64,000 nucleotides of DNA from assembly GCA_036306585.1 (NCBI GenBank), contig JAXJZF010000007.1, positions 62,001 through 126,000 on the forward strand. The letters run 5' to 3'. A program made the translations under genes and the position numbers. The notes below the pieces were generated by a model. The model did not search any database, was not told where the DNA came from, and was given only the letters and a program-made list of their open reading frames with translations. Shown piece after piece: positions 24,783 through 33,274 of the stretch (within the stretch, counting starts at the first letter, position 1; each line of letters opens with the position of its first letter). This stretch comes from Aphodovivens sp036306585. GTDB taxonomy: Bacteria > Actinomycetota > Coriobacteriia > Coriobacteriales > Eggerthellaceae.

Positions 24783-26201
24783 CTACGACGAGAAGCTCTC
24801 CGCCATAGTGGTGATGGCATCGGTACTCGCCTGGATCTTCGCGTTGATGCGGTCCGCCTCCGCCCCTTCCGCGGGCGTGGGCTGGTAGTTGTTCGAGGCA
24901 CTCGTCGACGAGATGGAACAGGGGATGACGTTGATGTCGTCGTTCTGCTCGACCTCGTCGCCGGTGACGGTAAAGGTCTGTTGGAAGATCATGCAGTCCT
25001 TGTCCGTGGGGTTGGAATTGCCCCCAAAGCAGAAGTTGCCCAAGCTGTACACGATGTAGCGACCGTTGTACTTCTCGTAGCCCTGGATGACATGCGGATG
25101 CGACCCGATGACCAGGTCCGCCCCAGCATCTATCGCGGCATGGCCCAGCATCATCTGGGTTTCGTTCGGCACGGTCTCGCGCTCCACGCCCCAGTGAATG
25201 TAGACGAGGACCACCTGGGCGCCTTCGTCGCGGGCGCGCTGGATGTTCGCCACCATGGAGTCCTTGATGCCGGCATGCTCGGCGAGTTCGTAGGTACCCA
25301 CCAGTGCCACCTTCACGCCCTTGACGTCCATGTAGGCGATATCATCGTAGCCGAACGGCGAGATGCCCGCCTCCTTGAGCGCGTTGACGGTGTCGGTGTA
25401 GCTTTGCTCGCCGTAATCACGGGAATGGTTGTTCGCCATCGAAGCAGCCTCGACATCGCCGGCGGTGAGGATCTGGGCGAACTCCGCCGGGCCTTTGAAA
25501 GCGAAGGTCTTATCCTGCCGCGCCGTCGACTCGGTGAGGGTGCCCTCCATGTTCACGACAGTCAGGTCGTCGGCGCTGAAGACGTCATGGACATTGCGGA
25601 AGAAGTAGGCGGGGTCTCCTTCTGCGTCGTAGCGCGCGTTCAAGCTGGTGGAGGCGTTGAACGCTTCGTCGGTGCCCAAGGTGCAGTCGCCTGCGAACGA
25701 CACGGTGAACGTGACGGGCTGCGCCGCAGGGTCGGCAACCCCTCCTGCATTCATGGTCTCGTCCGCCGGTTGGGACGCCTGCGTCGCGGCGCCCCCGAAC
25801 AAGCCGAATATCCGCGGGACCGCGAACACGCCGATCGCCACCACGGCGACCATCGCCACCACGGTGACGACGATACGGGAGGACGGCCCTCTGCGACGAG
25901 GCTGCGGCCCGACGTACACCTCGCGATGACGCGCGCGGCGCGTCTGCGTGCATGACGAACCCGCTTGCCCGCGGGAAGCGTCAGCCCGCCCACGCAGAGC
26001 AACCGCCTGCCCGCGCGACGAGGACGGACGGCGACGCGCCCCGTCTTGGCCCACACCCGCGCGTTGGCGCACATGGCCGGACGTTGCCGCTTGATGGGAA
26101 CGGCCAGTCGCTACCGCTTGATGGTAGCGGTCTTGCCCCTCCGCTCGACTGGGGCGGCGGGATCCCGCCGCCTCTTCCGCGTATCGATCTTGTTCGGTCA
26201 T
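24783..26201 (-). CDS. CapA-family protein (PGA_cap metallophosphoesterase-like)
   Basis: A 472-residue membrane-anchored protein. Residues 1-105 are an Arg/Gln/Ser-rich, probably disordered cytoplasmic tail with degenerate internal repeats (HQAVATG/HQAATSG, SRGQAVA/SRGQAGS). One helix spans 109-132. The outer domain has VSFAGDCTLGTDE, NMEGTLTES, ANNHSRDYGEQ, VLVYIHWGVE and GSHPHVIQG, matching the CapA/PGA_cap fold of poly-gamma-glutamate or capsule export. No capB/capC genes are nearby, so the polymer role is unproven. It ends 82 bp before tadA. Confidence 0.88.
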   Translation of the reverse strand: MTEQDRYAEEAAGSRRPSRAEGQDRYHQAVATGRSHQAATSGHVRQRAGVGQDGARRRPSSSRGQAVALRGRADASRGQAGSSCTQTRRARHREVYVGPQPRRRGPSSRIVVTVVAMVAVVAIGVFAVPRIFGLFGGAATQASQPADETMNAGGVADPAAQPVTFTVSFAGDCTLGTDEAFNASTSLNARYDAEGDPAYFFRNVHDVFSADDLTVVNMEGTLTESTARQDKTFAFKGPAEFAQILTAGDVEAASMANNHSRDYGEQSYTDTVNALKEAGISPFGYDDIAYMDVKGVKVALVGTYELAEHAGIKDSMVANIQRARDEGAQVVLVYIHWGVERETVPNETQMMLGHAAIDAGADLVIGSHPHVIQGYEKYNGRYIVYSLGNFCFGGNSNPTDKDCMIFQQTFTVTGDEVEQNDDINVIPCSISSTSASNNYQPTPAEGAEADRINAKIQASTDAITTMAESFSS

Positions 26202-26367
26202 GAGCCCTTCTCACTTTCGGCTCGTACGCTTGCACTGCACCTGGTCGGTAATAAACCATGATAAAGCAAGGAGCCCTGCGCGCCCGCATCATTCGACAAG
26301 GGTGCACAGGAAGGGCGCCATCCTATTGTGGTATCCTGAAACGGCGCTCGCGACAGCGCCCGCATAG

Positions 26368-26455
26368 GGAGGAATGGCCGAGTGGTCGAAGGCGGCAGTC
26401 TTGAAAACTGTTGAGCCGAAAGGTTCCGTGGGTTCGAATCCTACTTCCTCCGCCA
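26368..26455 (+). tRNA. tRNA-Ser (TGA)
   Basis: 88 nt with encoded CCA. GGAGGAA pairs with TTCCTCC, the anticodon loop is CTTGAAA, with a long variable arm. Confidence 0.96.
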
Positions 26456-26467
26456 GAAACACGTCGC

Positions 26468-26500
26468 AGGCCCGGGATGTCCGGGCCTGTTCTGCTTTTC
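26468..26500 (+). terminator. Terminator after tRNA-Ser(TGA)
   Basis: AGGCCCGG pairs with CCGGGCCT, followed by GTTCTGCTTTT. The following 220 bp to the next gene show nothing recognisable. Confidence 0.65.
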
Positions 26501-26724
26501 AAGGCTTGGAGCAGGCTCCGCAGCCGCGCAATGACGAAAAGGCGCCATGCCGCTGGTGCGGATCCCGCGATGTGCGGCAAACGGCCGTGCGTCACGAGGT
26601 TTTTCACAAGCAGTAAAGCAAAACACAGCGCGCACCCCGCCCTCGGCAAGCCGCGCTCTCCGCCCGACGCCCGCCGCAGGCCATGGCTCTCGGCACGGCG
26701 CCCGTCAGCACGGGCAGAAGGCTA

Positions 26725-26973
26725 CTAGTTGTGCTTGAACAGATCGGCGGGGTCGAATTCCTTGCCGTCGCGCTCGCACTGGAGCTGGTATTTGCGCTGG
26801 TTGCAGATGGAAATGGCCTTCCCTTGGTAGATACCGTAGGTCTTGAAGCCGCAATTGCCGTATCCGCTGCAGGAACGGCACTTGATATCGGCCAGATCGA
26901 AGCCGTCGAAATCTTCTTCAGTCATCTCGCGGATGGCGTTTCGTCCCCTGGGCACATGCTTGAGGTCGACCAT
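26725..26973 (-). CDS. Small Cys-rich protein, 82 aa, unknown function
   Basis: Not recognised. Five cysteines at 32, 35, 41, 57 and 66 form CRSCSGYGNCG, then a later pair (ICNQ, QCERDG). The first three (CxxC-5x-C) with Cys57 could make a zinc or Fe-S site. It has no membrane helix or signal peptide. AAAAGGGG lies before ATG 26973. It precedes citrate synthase's stop by 110 bp on the same strand but is downstream of it in no operon that I can show. Residues around SGYGNCGFKTYGIYQG are Gly/Tyr-rich. Confidence 0.7.
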   Translation of the reverse strand: MVDLKHVPRGRNAIREMTEEDFDGFDLADIKCRSCSGYGNCGFKTYGIYQGKAISICNQRKYQLQCERDGKEFDPADLFKHN

Positions 26974-27083
26974 GGAATTCCCCTTTTGCCGAAGCTGAAC
27001 TCATCGGCGCCATTGTACCCCACGTATCGGAAAATGGCAGCCGGCGTCGCCCGGGCGGCACCGGCTGCGAAATGCCGCGAGTC

Positions 27084-28430
27084 TTAGCGCTCGTCGATGG
27101 GGATGTAGGGACGGCTTCCCTTGCGCACCGTCCGATATGCCGGGCGGATGATGCGCTTGCCCGAGACGATCTCCTCGAAGCGATGCGCCGCCCAGCCCGC
27201 CATGCGCCCGCATGCGAACAGCGGGGTGAACAGCTCCTCGGGAATGCCGAGCATCGTGTACACGAAGCCGGAGTACATGTCCACATTCGCGCACATGTCC
27301 TTCTTGGTGCCCTTCTCGCGCAGGATCACCTCGGGCGACAGGCGCTCGATGGACTCCAACAGCTTGTACTCCGCCTCGAACTCGGTCCCCTCAGCCATCT
27401 TCTGGGCGAATTGCTTCAGGACGACCGCGCGCGGATCGGAGACCGTGTAGACGGCATGCCCCATGCCATACACCAGCCCCGAGTGATCGAACGCCTCCTT
27501 GCGCACGATCTTGCCCAGGTAGGCAGCCACTTCATCGTCGTTCTCCCAATCCTTCACATTATCTTTGATCTCGCGTTGCATGGCGCGCACCTGATGGTTC
27601 GCCCCGCCGTGCTTGCGGCCCTTCAACGAGCTGATGGCGGCGGAATACGCGGAATAAGGATCGGTGTCGGCGGAGCTCAGCACGCGCGTGGTGAAGGTGG
27701 AGTTGTTGCCGCCGCCATGCTCGGCATGCAGGCATAGCATGATGTCAAGCATGCGCGCCTCCTCCTTGGTGAATTCACGGTTGGGGCGTAGCATGGACAG
27801 GATGGTTTCGGCGGTGGACTGCCCGGGGATGAAACGATGCATGATCATCGACTCGTTATGGTATTGCGCGCGCATGGCGTAATATGCCAGCACCATAATG
27901 CGCGGCAAGCGCGAGAGCAGCGAGATCGCGGTGTCGATCTCATGGACGTAATCACGGTCCTCGGCATGCGCGTCGTAGGAGTACAGCAGCAGCACTGATC
28001 GCGCAAGCGCGTTCATGATGTCGTTGGGGGTGGCGCGCATGATGGAGGAAGCGGTGAAACCGTCGGGCAGCTCGCGACGCGAATCGACCACCTCGATGAA
28101 ACGATCCAGCTGCTCGCGCGTGGGCAACTCGCCCATCAGCAGAAGATACGCGATCTCCTCGTAGTTGAACCGGCGATCGACGTCGCCGGCGTCCAGCAAA
28201 TCGCTCAGCTCGTAGCCGCGATAACGCAGCGATCCTTTGTCCGCCACCTTCTCGTTGTCGTACATAACGTAGCCATGCACGTTGGAGATGGCGGTGATGC
28301 CTGCCACCACACCCGTTCCGTCGGGGTTACGCAGCCCGCGCTTGACGCCGTACTTCTCGAAAAACGACGGATCGATGGTGTTGATGCTGCGGAAACGCTC
28401 GTACAGTTCGAGCTTCTTCTCTTCGCCCAT
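27084..28430 (-). CDS. Citrate (or 2-methylcitrate) synthase
   Basis: Condenses oxaloacetate and acetyl-CoA. The 448-residue protein has the catalytic histidine regions HAEHGGGNNSTFT, KHGGANHQV and GMGHAVYTVSDPRA, plus the substrate helix RAQYHNES. It is longer at the N-terminus than a 370-residue short form. ATG 28430 has GAGGAGGG eight nt upstream; upstream in-frame Mets lack one. Transcribed alone. In anaerobes it usually feeds glutamate synthesis through a partial TCA route. Propionyl-CoA use cannot be excluded from sequence. Confidence 0.93.
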   Translation of the reverse strand: MGEEKKLELYERFRSINTIDPSFFEKYGVKRGLRNPDGTGVVAGITAISNVHGYVMYDNEKVADKGSLRYRGYELSDLLDAGDVDRRFNYEEIAYLLLMGELPTREQLDRFIEVVDSRRELPDGFTASSIMRATPNDIMNALARSVLLLYSYDAHAEDRDYVHEIDTAISLLSRLPRIMVLAYYAMRAQYHNESMIMHRFIPGQSTAETILSMLRPNREFTKEEARMLDIMLCLHAEHGGGNNSTFTTRVLSSADTDPYSAYSAAISSLKGRKHGGANHQVRAMQREIKDNVKDWENDDEVAAYLGKIVRKEAFDHSGLVYGMGHAVYTVSDPRAVVLKQFAQKMAEGTEFEAEYKLLESIERLSPEVILREKGTKKDMCANVDMYSGFVYTMLGIPEELFTPLFACGRMAGWAAHRFEEIVSGKRIIRPAYRTVRKGSRPYIPIDER

Positions 28431-28663
28431 GCGGAACCCTCCTCGAGAATGGATGGCTGTGCGGAAAATGCTGGGTACAGCGCGCAACGTCGAACGTTGC
28501 AACGCATTCATGTTTCTCGTATAGATGATACCGCGGCCGTCTCGCGTTTCAGGGCGGGCAGCCGCTTTGTTCACCGATGTTTACCCATCTGCAACGAGCA
28601 CGCAAAGATCGCGGCTCAAACGCACGCTCGACCAGGAGTATTAAAATTCCCCAAAATGGCCCC

Positions 28664-28692
28664 TTGCACACCCCTGGATACTGGAGTATCAT
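28664..28692 (+). promoter_or_regulatory. tRNA-Leu promoter
   Basis: TTGCAC, 17-bp spacer, TATCAT. The start is predicted about 26 bp before the tRNA. Confidence 0.7.
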
Positions 28693-28724
28693 ATCCAATT
28701 GCTTCTGATGAAGCGCACCTGCTT

Positions 28725-28811
28725 GCGGGCGTGGCGGAATTGGCAGACGCGTACGGTTCAGGTCCGTATGGGGGCAACCCCATGGAGGTTCAAGTCCTCT
28801 CGCCCGCACCA
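28725..28811 (+). tRNA. tRNA-Leu (CAG)
   Basis: 87 nt with encoded CCA. GCGGGCG pairs with CGCCCGC, the anticodon CAG lies in TTCAGGT, with a long variable arm. Confidence 0.96.
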
Positions 28812-28823
28812 TCGAAACTTCGG

Positions 28824-28853
28824 AATCTCGGCCTTGTGCCGAGATTTTTTATT
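28824..28853 (+). terminator. Terminator after tRNA-Leu
   Basis: AATCTCGGC pairs with GCCGAGATT around CTTGT, followed by TTTTATTTT. Confidence 0.8.
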
Positions 28854-29029
28854 TTCCTGCCCGTTTTCCCATCAACACCCTGCGGCACCCCCGCTGCGCA
28901 GCGCCACCCCCATTCAGACCAGGACTTTCCCCACAATCGTTAAGCGGCGTCGAGGCAAATGGGCTGCGCAGCGTCGATTTCCGTGGCACAATGAAAGGGC
29001 ATTCAACCGGTTTGCGGGGAGGAGCTCAC

Positions 29030-29917
29030 ATGCACACCGATCAACTTGTCCACCGCCCGCCCTACGACATGAACTGCCCAGTGCTCCAGGTCACACGCGG
29101 CTGCTCGCATGGCAAATGCCTGTTCTGTGATATTCAGGAAGGCAAGCGCTTCCAGCCGGTGCCTTTCGAGGAGCTCGTCGAGGACATCGACGAGCTGGCA
29201 CAAGGCGCCACGCAGCTCACGAAACGCATCTACCTGGCAGGTGGCAACCCCTTTGTCCTGCCCAACGGGCAGCTCATCAGAATCTTCGATGCCGTCGAGG
29301 AGCGCATCCCCACCGTGTGCAGCTACGGCGGGTTCGCGCGCATCACCGACTTCAAAGACAAATCCGACGAGGAGCTTGCCGCCCTTGCCGCCCGCGGCGT
29401 GACCGACCTCACCATCGGCGCGGAAAGCGGCTGGGACGAGATCCTCGAGTACATGCAGAAGGGTCAAACCGGCCAAGACCTCATCGAACAGGGCAAACGC
29501 CTGCATAAGGCGGGGATCCGCTTCACCTTCTTCTACCTGGCGGGCATGGCTGGCGCGGGGAAGGGACAGCAGAACGCCTTGGAATCCGCCCGCGTGTTCA
29601 GCGAAGCGGCGCCCGACCGCATCCTCGTGGTCACGCTCACGCCCGCGAAAGCATGGCCGCTCGCTGACGAGATCGCCGCGGGCAAATGGGTGCCATACGG
29701 CGAGCGCGAGGCGGCGGAGGAGATCCGCACGTTCATCGCCAACCTCACCTGCGACACCAGCGTCATCGCCTCGCATGACACCGACGTGATCCGCTTCGAG
29801 GGCCTCATCCCCCAGAACCACCGGCAGATGATCGAGCTGATGGATAACTACATCCCCAAGATCAACGAGAAAGCCGCCCGCCGCTTCCGTGAGCTCATCC
29901 ATAAAGCGGCGTTCTAA
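29030..29917 (+). CDS. Radical SAM protein of unknown substrate
   Basis: A 295-residue enzyme. The 4Fe-4S motif near residue 24 is CSHGKCLFC (CxxxxCxxC spacing, unusual compared with the classic CxxxCxxC). Other radical SAM features are a glycine-containing YLAGGNPF strand, the LTIGAESGWDEIL segment and FFYLAGMAG. There is no auxiliary cluster domain. It resembles the small Elp3/MiaB-like 'radical SAM protein' family often found in anaerobes; the substrate is unknown. ATG 29030 has GGGGAGGAG upstream. Single-gene unit with its own terminator. Confidence 0.88.
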   Translation: MHTDQLVHRPPYDMNCPVLQVTRGCSHGKCLFCDIQEGKRFQPVPFEELVEDIDELAQGATQLTKRIYLAGGNPFVLPNGQLIRIFDAVEERIPTVCSYGGFARITDFKDKSDEELAALAARGVTDLTIGAESGWDEILEYMQKGQTGQDLIEQGKRLHKAGIRFTFFYLAGMAGAGKGQQNALESARVFSEAAPDRILVVTLTPAKAWPLADEIAAGKWVPYGEREAAEEIRTFIANLTCDTSVIASHDTDVIRFEGLIPQNHRQMIELMDNYIPKINEKAARRFRELIHKAAF

Positions 29918-29935
29918 GCGCCCCATGCAACGCCG

Positions 29936-29980
29936 AAGCGAAAAACGCCCGCCGGAAAACCCAGCGGGCGTTTTTCGCGG
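29936..29980. terminator. Terminator between the radical SAM gene and a convergent membrane protein
   Basis: AAAAACGCCCGC pairs with GCGGGCGTTTTT; T and A runs on both sides make it bidirectional. Confidence 0.85.
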
Positions 29981-30018
29981 GATGGCAGCGCGCAAACGTG
30001 CGGGCGCAAGCACGCTGG

Positions 30019-30444
30019 TCATCGCGCTACATGCTGCGCCCGCACGTAGTTTGCGGCGAACAGAATGCCCGCCAAAGCCAGCGCGCAACCCAAACCGGTG
30101 TAGAACACAGCGATGAACACGTCGGGGGCGAGATGCAGCATGCGGATGGCGATGCCGCCGGACATCATCACCGCCATGATGACGAACGATTTTCCGTCGA
30201 AAAACTTCACGAACAGTTGCCGCGCGTCGCCATACTCCTTGATGCGCTTGGTGTGCTTGGCGGCAAGTTTGTGGAACACCATGAACCAGAACACGAGGCC
30301 GACGGCGATCGACAGCACCACGTTCAAGGCGCTAACATAGCCCAACGCATACTCCTCGATGCCGATATGCACGATATTCGCACCGGCAACGAACCAGACC
30401 GCGGCGGCTATGAGCAGAAGCGTGGTGTTCTTCACTTTGAACAT
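30019..30444 (-). CDS. Membrane protein, about four helices, divergent from a TetR regulator
   Basis: A 141-residue protein with hydrophobic segments at about 8-26, 40-60, 88-106 and 112-134, and charged loops (KLAAKHTKRIKEYGDARQ) between the second and third. I do not recognise the family. The start ATG 30444 is 12 bp from the tandem TGAACnnnGTTCA palindromes shared with the tetR promoter, so it is the most likely target of that regulator. Its terminal segment is alanine-rich. A transport or stress role would be inference only. Confidence 0.75.
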   Translation of the reverse strand: MFKVKNTTLLLIAAAVWFVAGANIVHIGIEEYALGYVSALNVVLSIAVGLVFWFMVFHKLAAKHTKRIKEYGDARQLFVKFFDGKSFVIMAVMMSGGIAIRMLHLAPDVFIAVFYTGLGCALALAGILFAANYVRAQHVAR

Positions 30445-30455
30445 GGGCCCTCCTG

Positions 30456-30483
30456 TGAACACTGTTCATCTGAACTTCGTTCA
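30456..30483. promoter_or_regulatory. Tandem palindromic operator between the membrane protein and tetR genes
   Basis: Two perfect 13-bp inverted repeats, TGAACACTGTTCA at 30456-30468 and TGAACTTCGTTCA at 30471-30483, centres 15 bp apart. They lie in the divergent intergenic region, directly upstream of both genes. Confidence 0.6.
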
Positions 30484-30610
30484 TGTTAGAATCGCCCGAT
30501 CGGCACGGCAATGGAATCCAGCCGTTTCCTTCCCCGGCAGGGGAATTCAGCATGAACCCTCCACCAGGATGTTCATCGCAAGCAAGCATCGTAAGCAAGG
30601 AGGCAAGGCC

Positions 30611-31183
30611 ATGTCATCCCGTGCGACGACCCGCAAAGCCATCGTCGAAGCGGCATACGCCCGCGCCCAGGAAGAAGGGGTCGGGTCGCTGAGCGTGCGC
30701 GGCATCGCAGCCGACTGCGGCGTTTCCATCGGCACGATCTACAACCATTTCCCCGACAAAGCGGCCCTGGTGACCGAGGTCATTAGCATGTTCTGGGAGC
30801 GCATCGCGCTCCCCTCCCCCGGCGCGACGTGCTTTTCCTACAGTCCGGGCGAGAACTTGATCGGGTACTGCAGACGCGTCGCGCAGACCCTGGGCAGCGC
30901 CCTGCAGAGATTCCGGGAGAAATGGCTCGTCGACCTTTCCTCGCTGGACGGCAGAACGCTCCAAAGCAGCCACGAAGCCGAGAAGCGCTGCTTCGCGCAC
31001 GTCGAGCGCGGCATAGCGATGGCGGCGCACAACGATGCCTCCATCGCATCGAGCGCACGCGACAGCCTGGAAGCGAACATGCTGTCGCATTTCATCTGGA
31101 CGAACATGCTGGCCTCGCTTAAGGAGGGGGATCAGGACTGCAAGGTGCTGTTCGAGATCCTCGATCGGGCGCTATACCGCTAG
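30611..31183 (+). CDS. TetR-family transcriptional regulator
   Basis: A 190-residue repressor. The N-terminal HTH is SVRGIAADCGVSIGTIYNHFPDKAALVTEV at residues 27-57. The rest is an all-helical ligand-binding domain (CFSYSPGENLIGYCRR onward) that I cannot match to a ligand. ATG 30611 has AAGGAGG upstream. It diverges from the small membrane protein gene, and a pair of palindromes lies between them. An efflux or stress role for the pair is likely but unproven. Confidence 0.92.
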   Translation: MSSRATTRKAIVEAAYARAQEEGVGSLSVRGIAADCGVSIGTIYNHFPDKAALVTEVISMFWERIALPSPGATCFSYSPGENLIGYCRRVAQTLGSALQRFREKWLVDLSSLDGRTLQSSHEAEKRCFAHVERGIAMAAHNDASIASSARDSLEANMLSHFIWTNMLASLKEGDQDCKVLFEILDRALYR

Positions 31184-31194
31184 GCCCCGAAATG

Positions 31195-31232
31195 CAACGG
31201 CCCGCAGCGTCCGAACGCGCTGCGGGCCGTTG
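31195..31232. terminator. Bidirectional terminator between tetR and pstA
   Basis: Fifteen-bp stem CAACGGCCCGCAGCG / CGCTGCGGGCCGTTG, loop of 8 nt. Confidence 0.8.
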
Positions 31233-31268
31233 CTGAAGGCCTGGCGGACGCAAGCCGAAACCCGCCCC

Positions 31269-32183
31269 TCATTCGGGAGAGATCTTCTTCGAGGCCATGC
31301 GGCCGAAGAAGCGCGCCAGAAGGTTGAACACCAGGATGCACACCATCAGCACGGCGGCGGTGCCATTTGAGACCATATCCAGATCGGGCACGACGCCTTC
31401 GGAGTTGATCTTCCAAATATGGACGGCCAGCGTCTCCGCCGGACGGAAGATGTTCCAGGGGCATGCGGGGCTGGTCAGGTCGAAGTTGGTGAAGTCCAGC
31501 GAGGGGGCCGACTGTCCCGCGGTGTAGATGAGAGCCGCCGCCTCGCCGAACACACGGCCCGCCGACAGAATGATGCCAGTGATGATGGCGGGCAGGGCCG
31601 CGGGCATCAGCACGTGGATGGTGGTTTCCCAGCGGCTGGCGCCCAGTGCCAGGCCGCCTTCGCGCTGGTCGTCGGGGATGGCCTCGAGAGCCTGCTGAAT
31701 GACGCGCACCAGAATGGGCAGGTTGAACATCGTCAGCGCCAGGGCACCAGAGATGATGGAGAAACCCCAGCCCATCTGAAGCACGAAGAATAAGAAACCG
31801 AACAGGCCGACCACGATGGAAGGCAGCGAGGACAGCGCCTCGATGACCGTCTTCACTACATTGGTGATCTTGTTCACCGGCGCGTATTCGGACAGGTAGA
31901 TCGCCGCGCCCAGTGAGATGGGGACCGAAATCACCAACGTCAAGACCAGCAGGTAGAACGAGTTGAACAGCTCAGGGCCGATGCCGCCGCCCGCTTTGAA
32001 CTGCTCGGGGTCGCCTGTGAGGAAGTTGATGTCGGTGAGCTTGCCGAAGCCGTTCACCAGGATATAGGCGATGATGGCGACCAGCACCACGCAGATGAAG
32101 GCGACGATGAGGGTGAGCACGCCCGTGGCGATGCTGTTCTGCGAAGCGATGTGCTTCGCGTAGGCCTTTTCGTCCTTAGCCAT
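31269..32183 (-). CDS. pstA: Phosphate ABC transporter permease PstA
   Basis: One of two membrane subunits of the Pst importer. The 304-residue protein has six predicted helices and the permease EAA-type loop around EALEAIPDDQREGGLALGAS. The cytoplasmic N-terminus is short. Its start overlaps pstC by 8 bp, so they are coupled. In this cluster pstA is last, followed by the bidirectional terminator. Confidence 0.95.
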   Translation of the reverse strand: MAKDEKAYAKHIASQNSIATGVLTLIVAFICVVLVAIIAYILVNGFGKLTDINFLTGDPEQFKAGGGIGPELFNSFYLLVLTLVISVPISLGAAIYLSEYAPVNKITNVVKTVIEALSSLPSIVVGLFGFLFFVLQMGWGFSIISGALALTMFNLPILVRVIQQALEAIPDDQREGGLALGASRWETTIHVLMPAALPAIITGIILSAGRVFGEAAALIYTAGQSAPSLDFTNFDLTSPACPWNIFRPAETLAVHIWKINSEGVVPDLDMVSNGTAAVLMVCILVFNLLARFFGRMASKKISPE

Positions 32184-33120
32184 TCTTCTTCAACCCTCCC
32201 TTATGCTCGATGAAGTGGATAATGGCGATGAACACCAGCGACATGATGAGCAGCAGCAGCGCCAGCGACCACAGCACGTTGGAGTACACGGTGCCGGTCA
32301 TCTCGTTGCCGATGCCCATGGTCAAAACCGAGGTGAGCGTGGCGGCGGGGGTGAACAGACCGTCGGGCATCTGGGCGGCGTTGCCCACGACCATCTGGAC
32401 GGCCAGCGCTTCGCCGAAAGCGCGGGTCATGCCCAGCACCACCGCAGTGCACAGCGAGGGCATAGCGGCGCGCAGGACCACGTGCCAAATGGTCTGCCAG
32501 CGCGAAGCCCCCACACCATAGGAGCCTTCGCGGTAGGCGCGGGGCACCGAAGTGAGCGCGTCGATGGAAAGCGAGGTGATAGTGGGAAGGATCATTAGCG
32601 CCAGCACAATGGACGACGACATGATGCCGTAACCGGTGGTGCCGGTGAGATCGCGCATCACGCTCACGATGATTGTCAGACCCAAAAGGCCGTACACGAC
32701 CGAGGGAATGCCCACCAGCAGCTCGACGACCGGCTGGAACACGCTGCGACCGAACTTGGGGGCGATCTCCACCACGAAGATGGCTGACCCGATGGCGAAC
32801 GGGATGGCGATGACGGTGGATAGCAACGTGACCGAGAACGAGCCCACGATCATGGGCAGCGCGCCCACGGTGGGCATGCCGTTTGCGTCATCGACATGCG
32901 GGTTCCACTCGGTGCCCGTCAAAAACGCGATGGGATTGATGCCATTCACGAAAAACGTCGCCAGACCATGCTGGGCGACCATAAAGATAAGGGTGATGAC
33001 CAGCAGCACCACGATGGCGATGCAGGCCGCCGACACCGTTTTGCCGGCAAGGTCGACGCGGCCCTTCTTGCTGAGCTTGCGCCGCCCACCCTTTGCGGGG
33101 GTGTCCTGTGCGGTTGACAC
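32176..33120 (-). CDS. pstC: Phosphate ABC transporter permease PstC
   Basis: The other membrane subunit of the Pst importer. The 314-residue protein has six helices, an N-terminal cytoplasmic stretch rich in Lys/Arg, and the EAA-like loop VPRAYREGSYGVGAS. GTG 33120 is chosen because GAGGAAGG lies upstream; an in-frame ATG farther up would add 35 residues without homology to permeases. It follows pstS after 154 bp that hold a hairpin. Confidence 0.93.
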   Translation of the reverse strand: MSTAQDTPAKGGRRKLSKKGRVDLAGKTVSAACIAIVVLLVITLIFMVAQHGLATFFVNGINPIAFLTGTEWNPHVDDANGMPTVGALPMIVGSFSVTLLSTVIAIPFAIGSAIFVVEIAPKFGRSVFQPVVELLVGIPSVVYGLLGLTIIVSVMRDLTGTTGYGIMSSSIVLALMILPTITSLSIDALTSVPRAYREGSYGVGASRWQTIWHVVLRAAMPSLCTAVVLGMTRAFGEALAVQMVVGNAAQMPDGLFTPAATLTSVLTMGIGNEMTGTVYSNVLWSLALLLLIMSLVFIAIIHFIEHKGGLKKNG

Positions 33121-33228
33121 GGATGAACCTTCCTCTTCGATACCGCGTAAAACGGAGGGCCGCGCCTCCCACCGAGTTTGCGAGGCGGGAAGCACGCGGC
33201 ATGCCGCCGCAACGATCCATTGCACGAA

Positions 33229-33258
33229 GAAGCCCCCCGAGGTGCCCCGGGGGGCTTC
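33229..33258 (-). terminator. Hairpin between pstS and pstC
   Basis: GAAGCCCCCCG pairs with CGGGGGGCTTC, then TTCG. It likely reduces read-through from pstS, giving more binding protein than permease; this is inference. Confidence 0.6.
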
Positions 33259-33274
33259 TCCAGGAAAGGGAAGC

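Noticed and set aside
24111..25955. A 614-codon plus-strand frame opposite ispE, tadA and capA
   Set aside because: It is a shadow of conserved minus-strand genes; Arg/His/Gly-rich with no domain.
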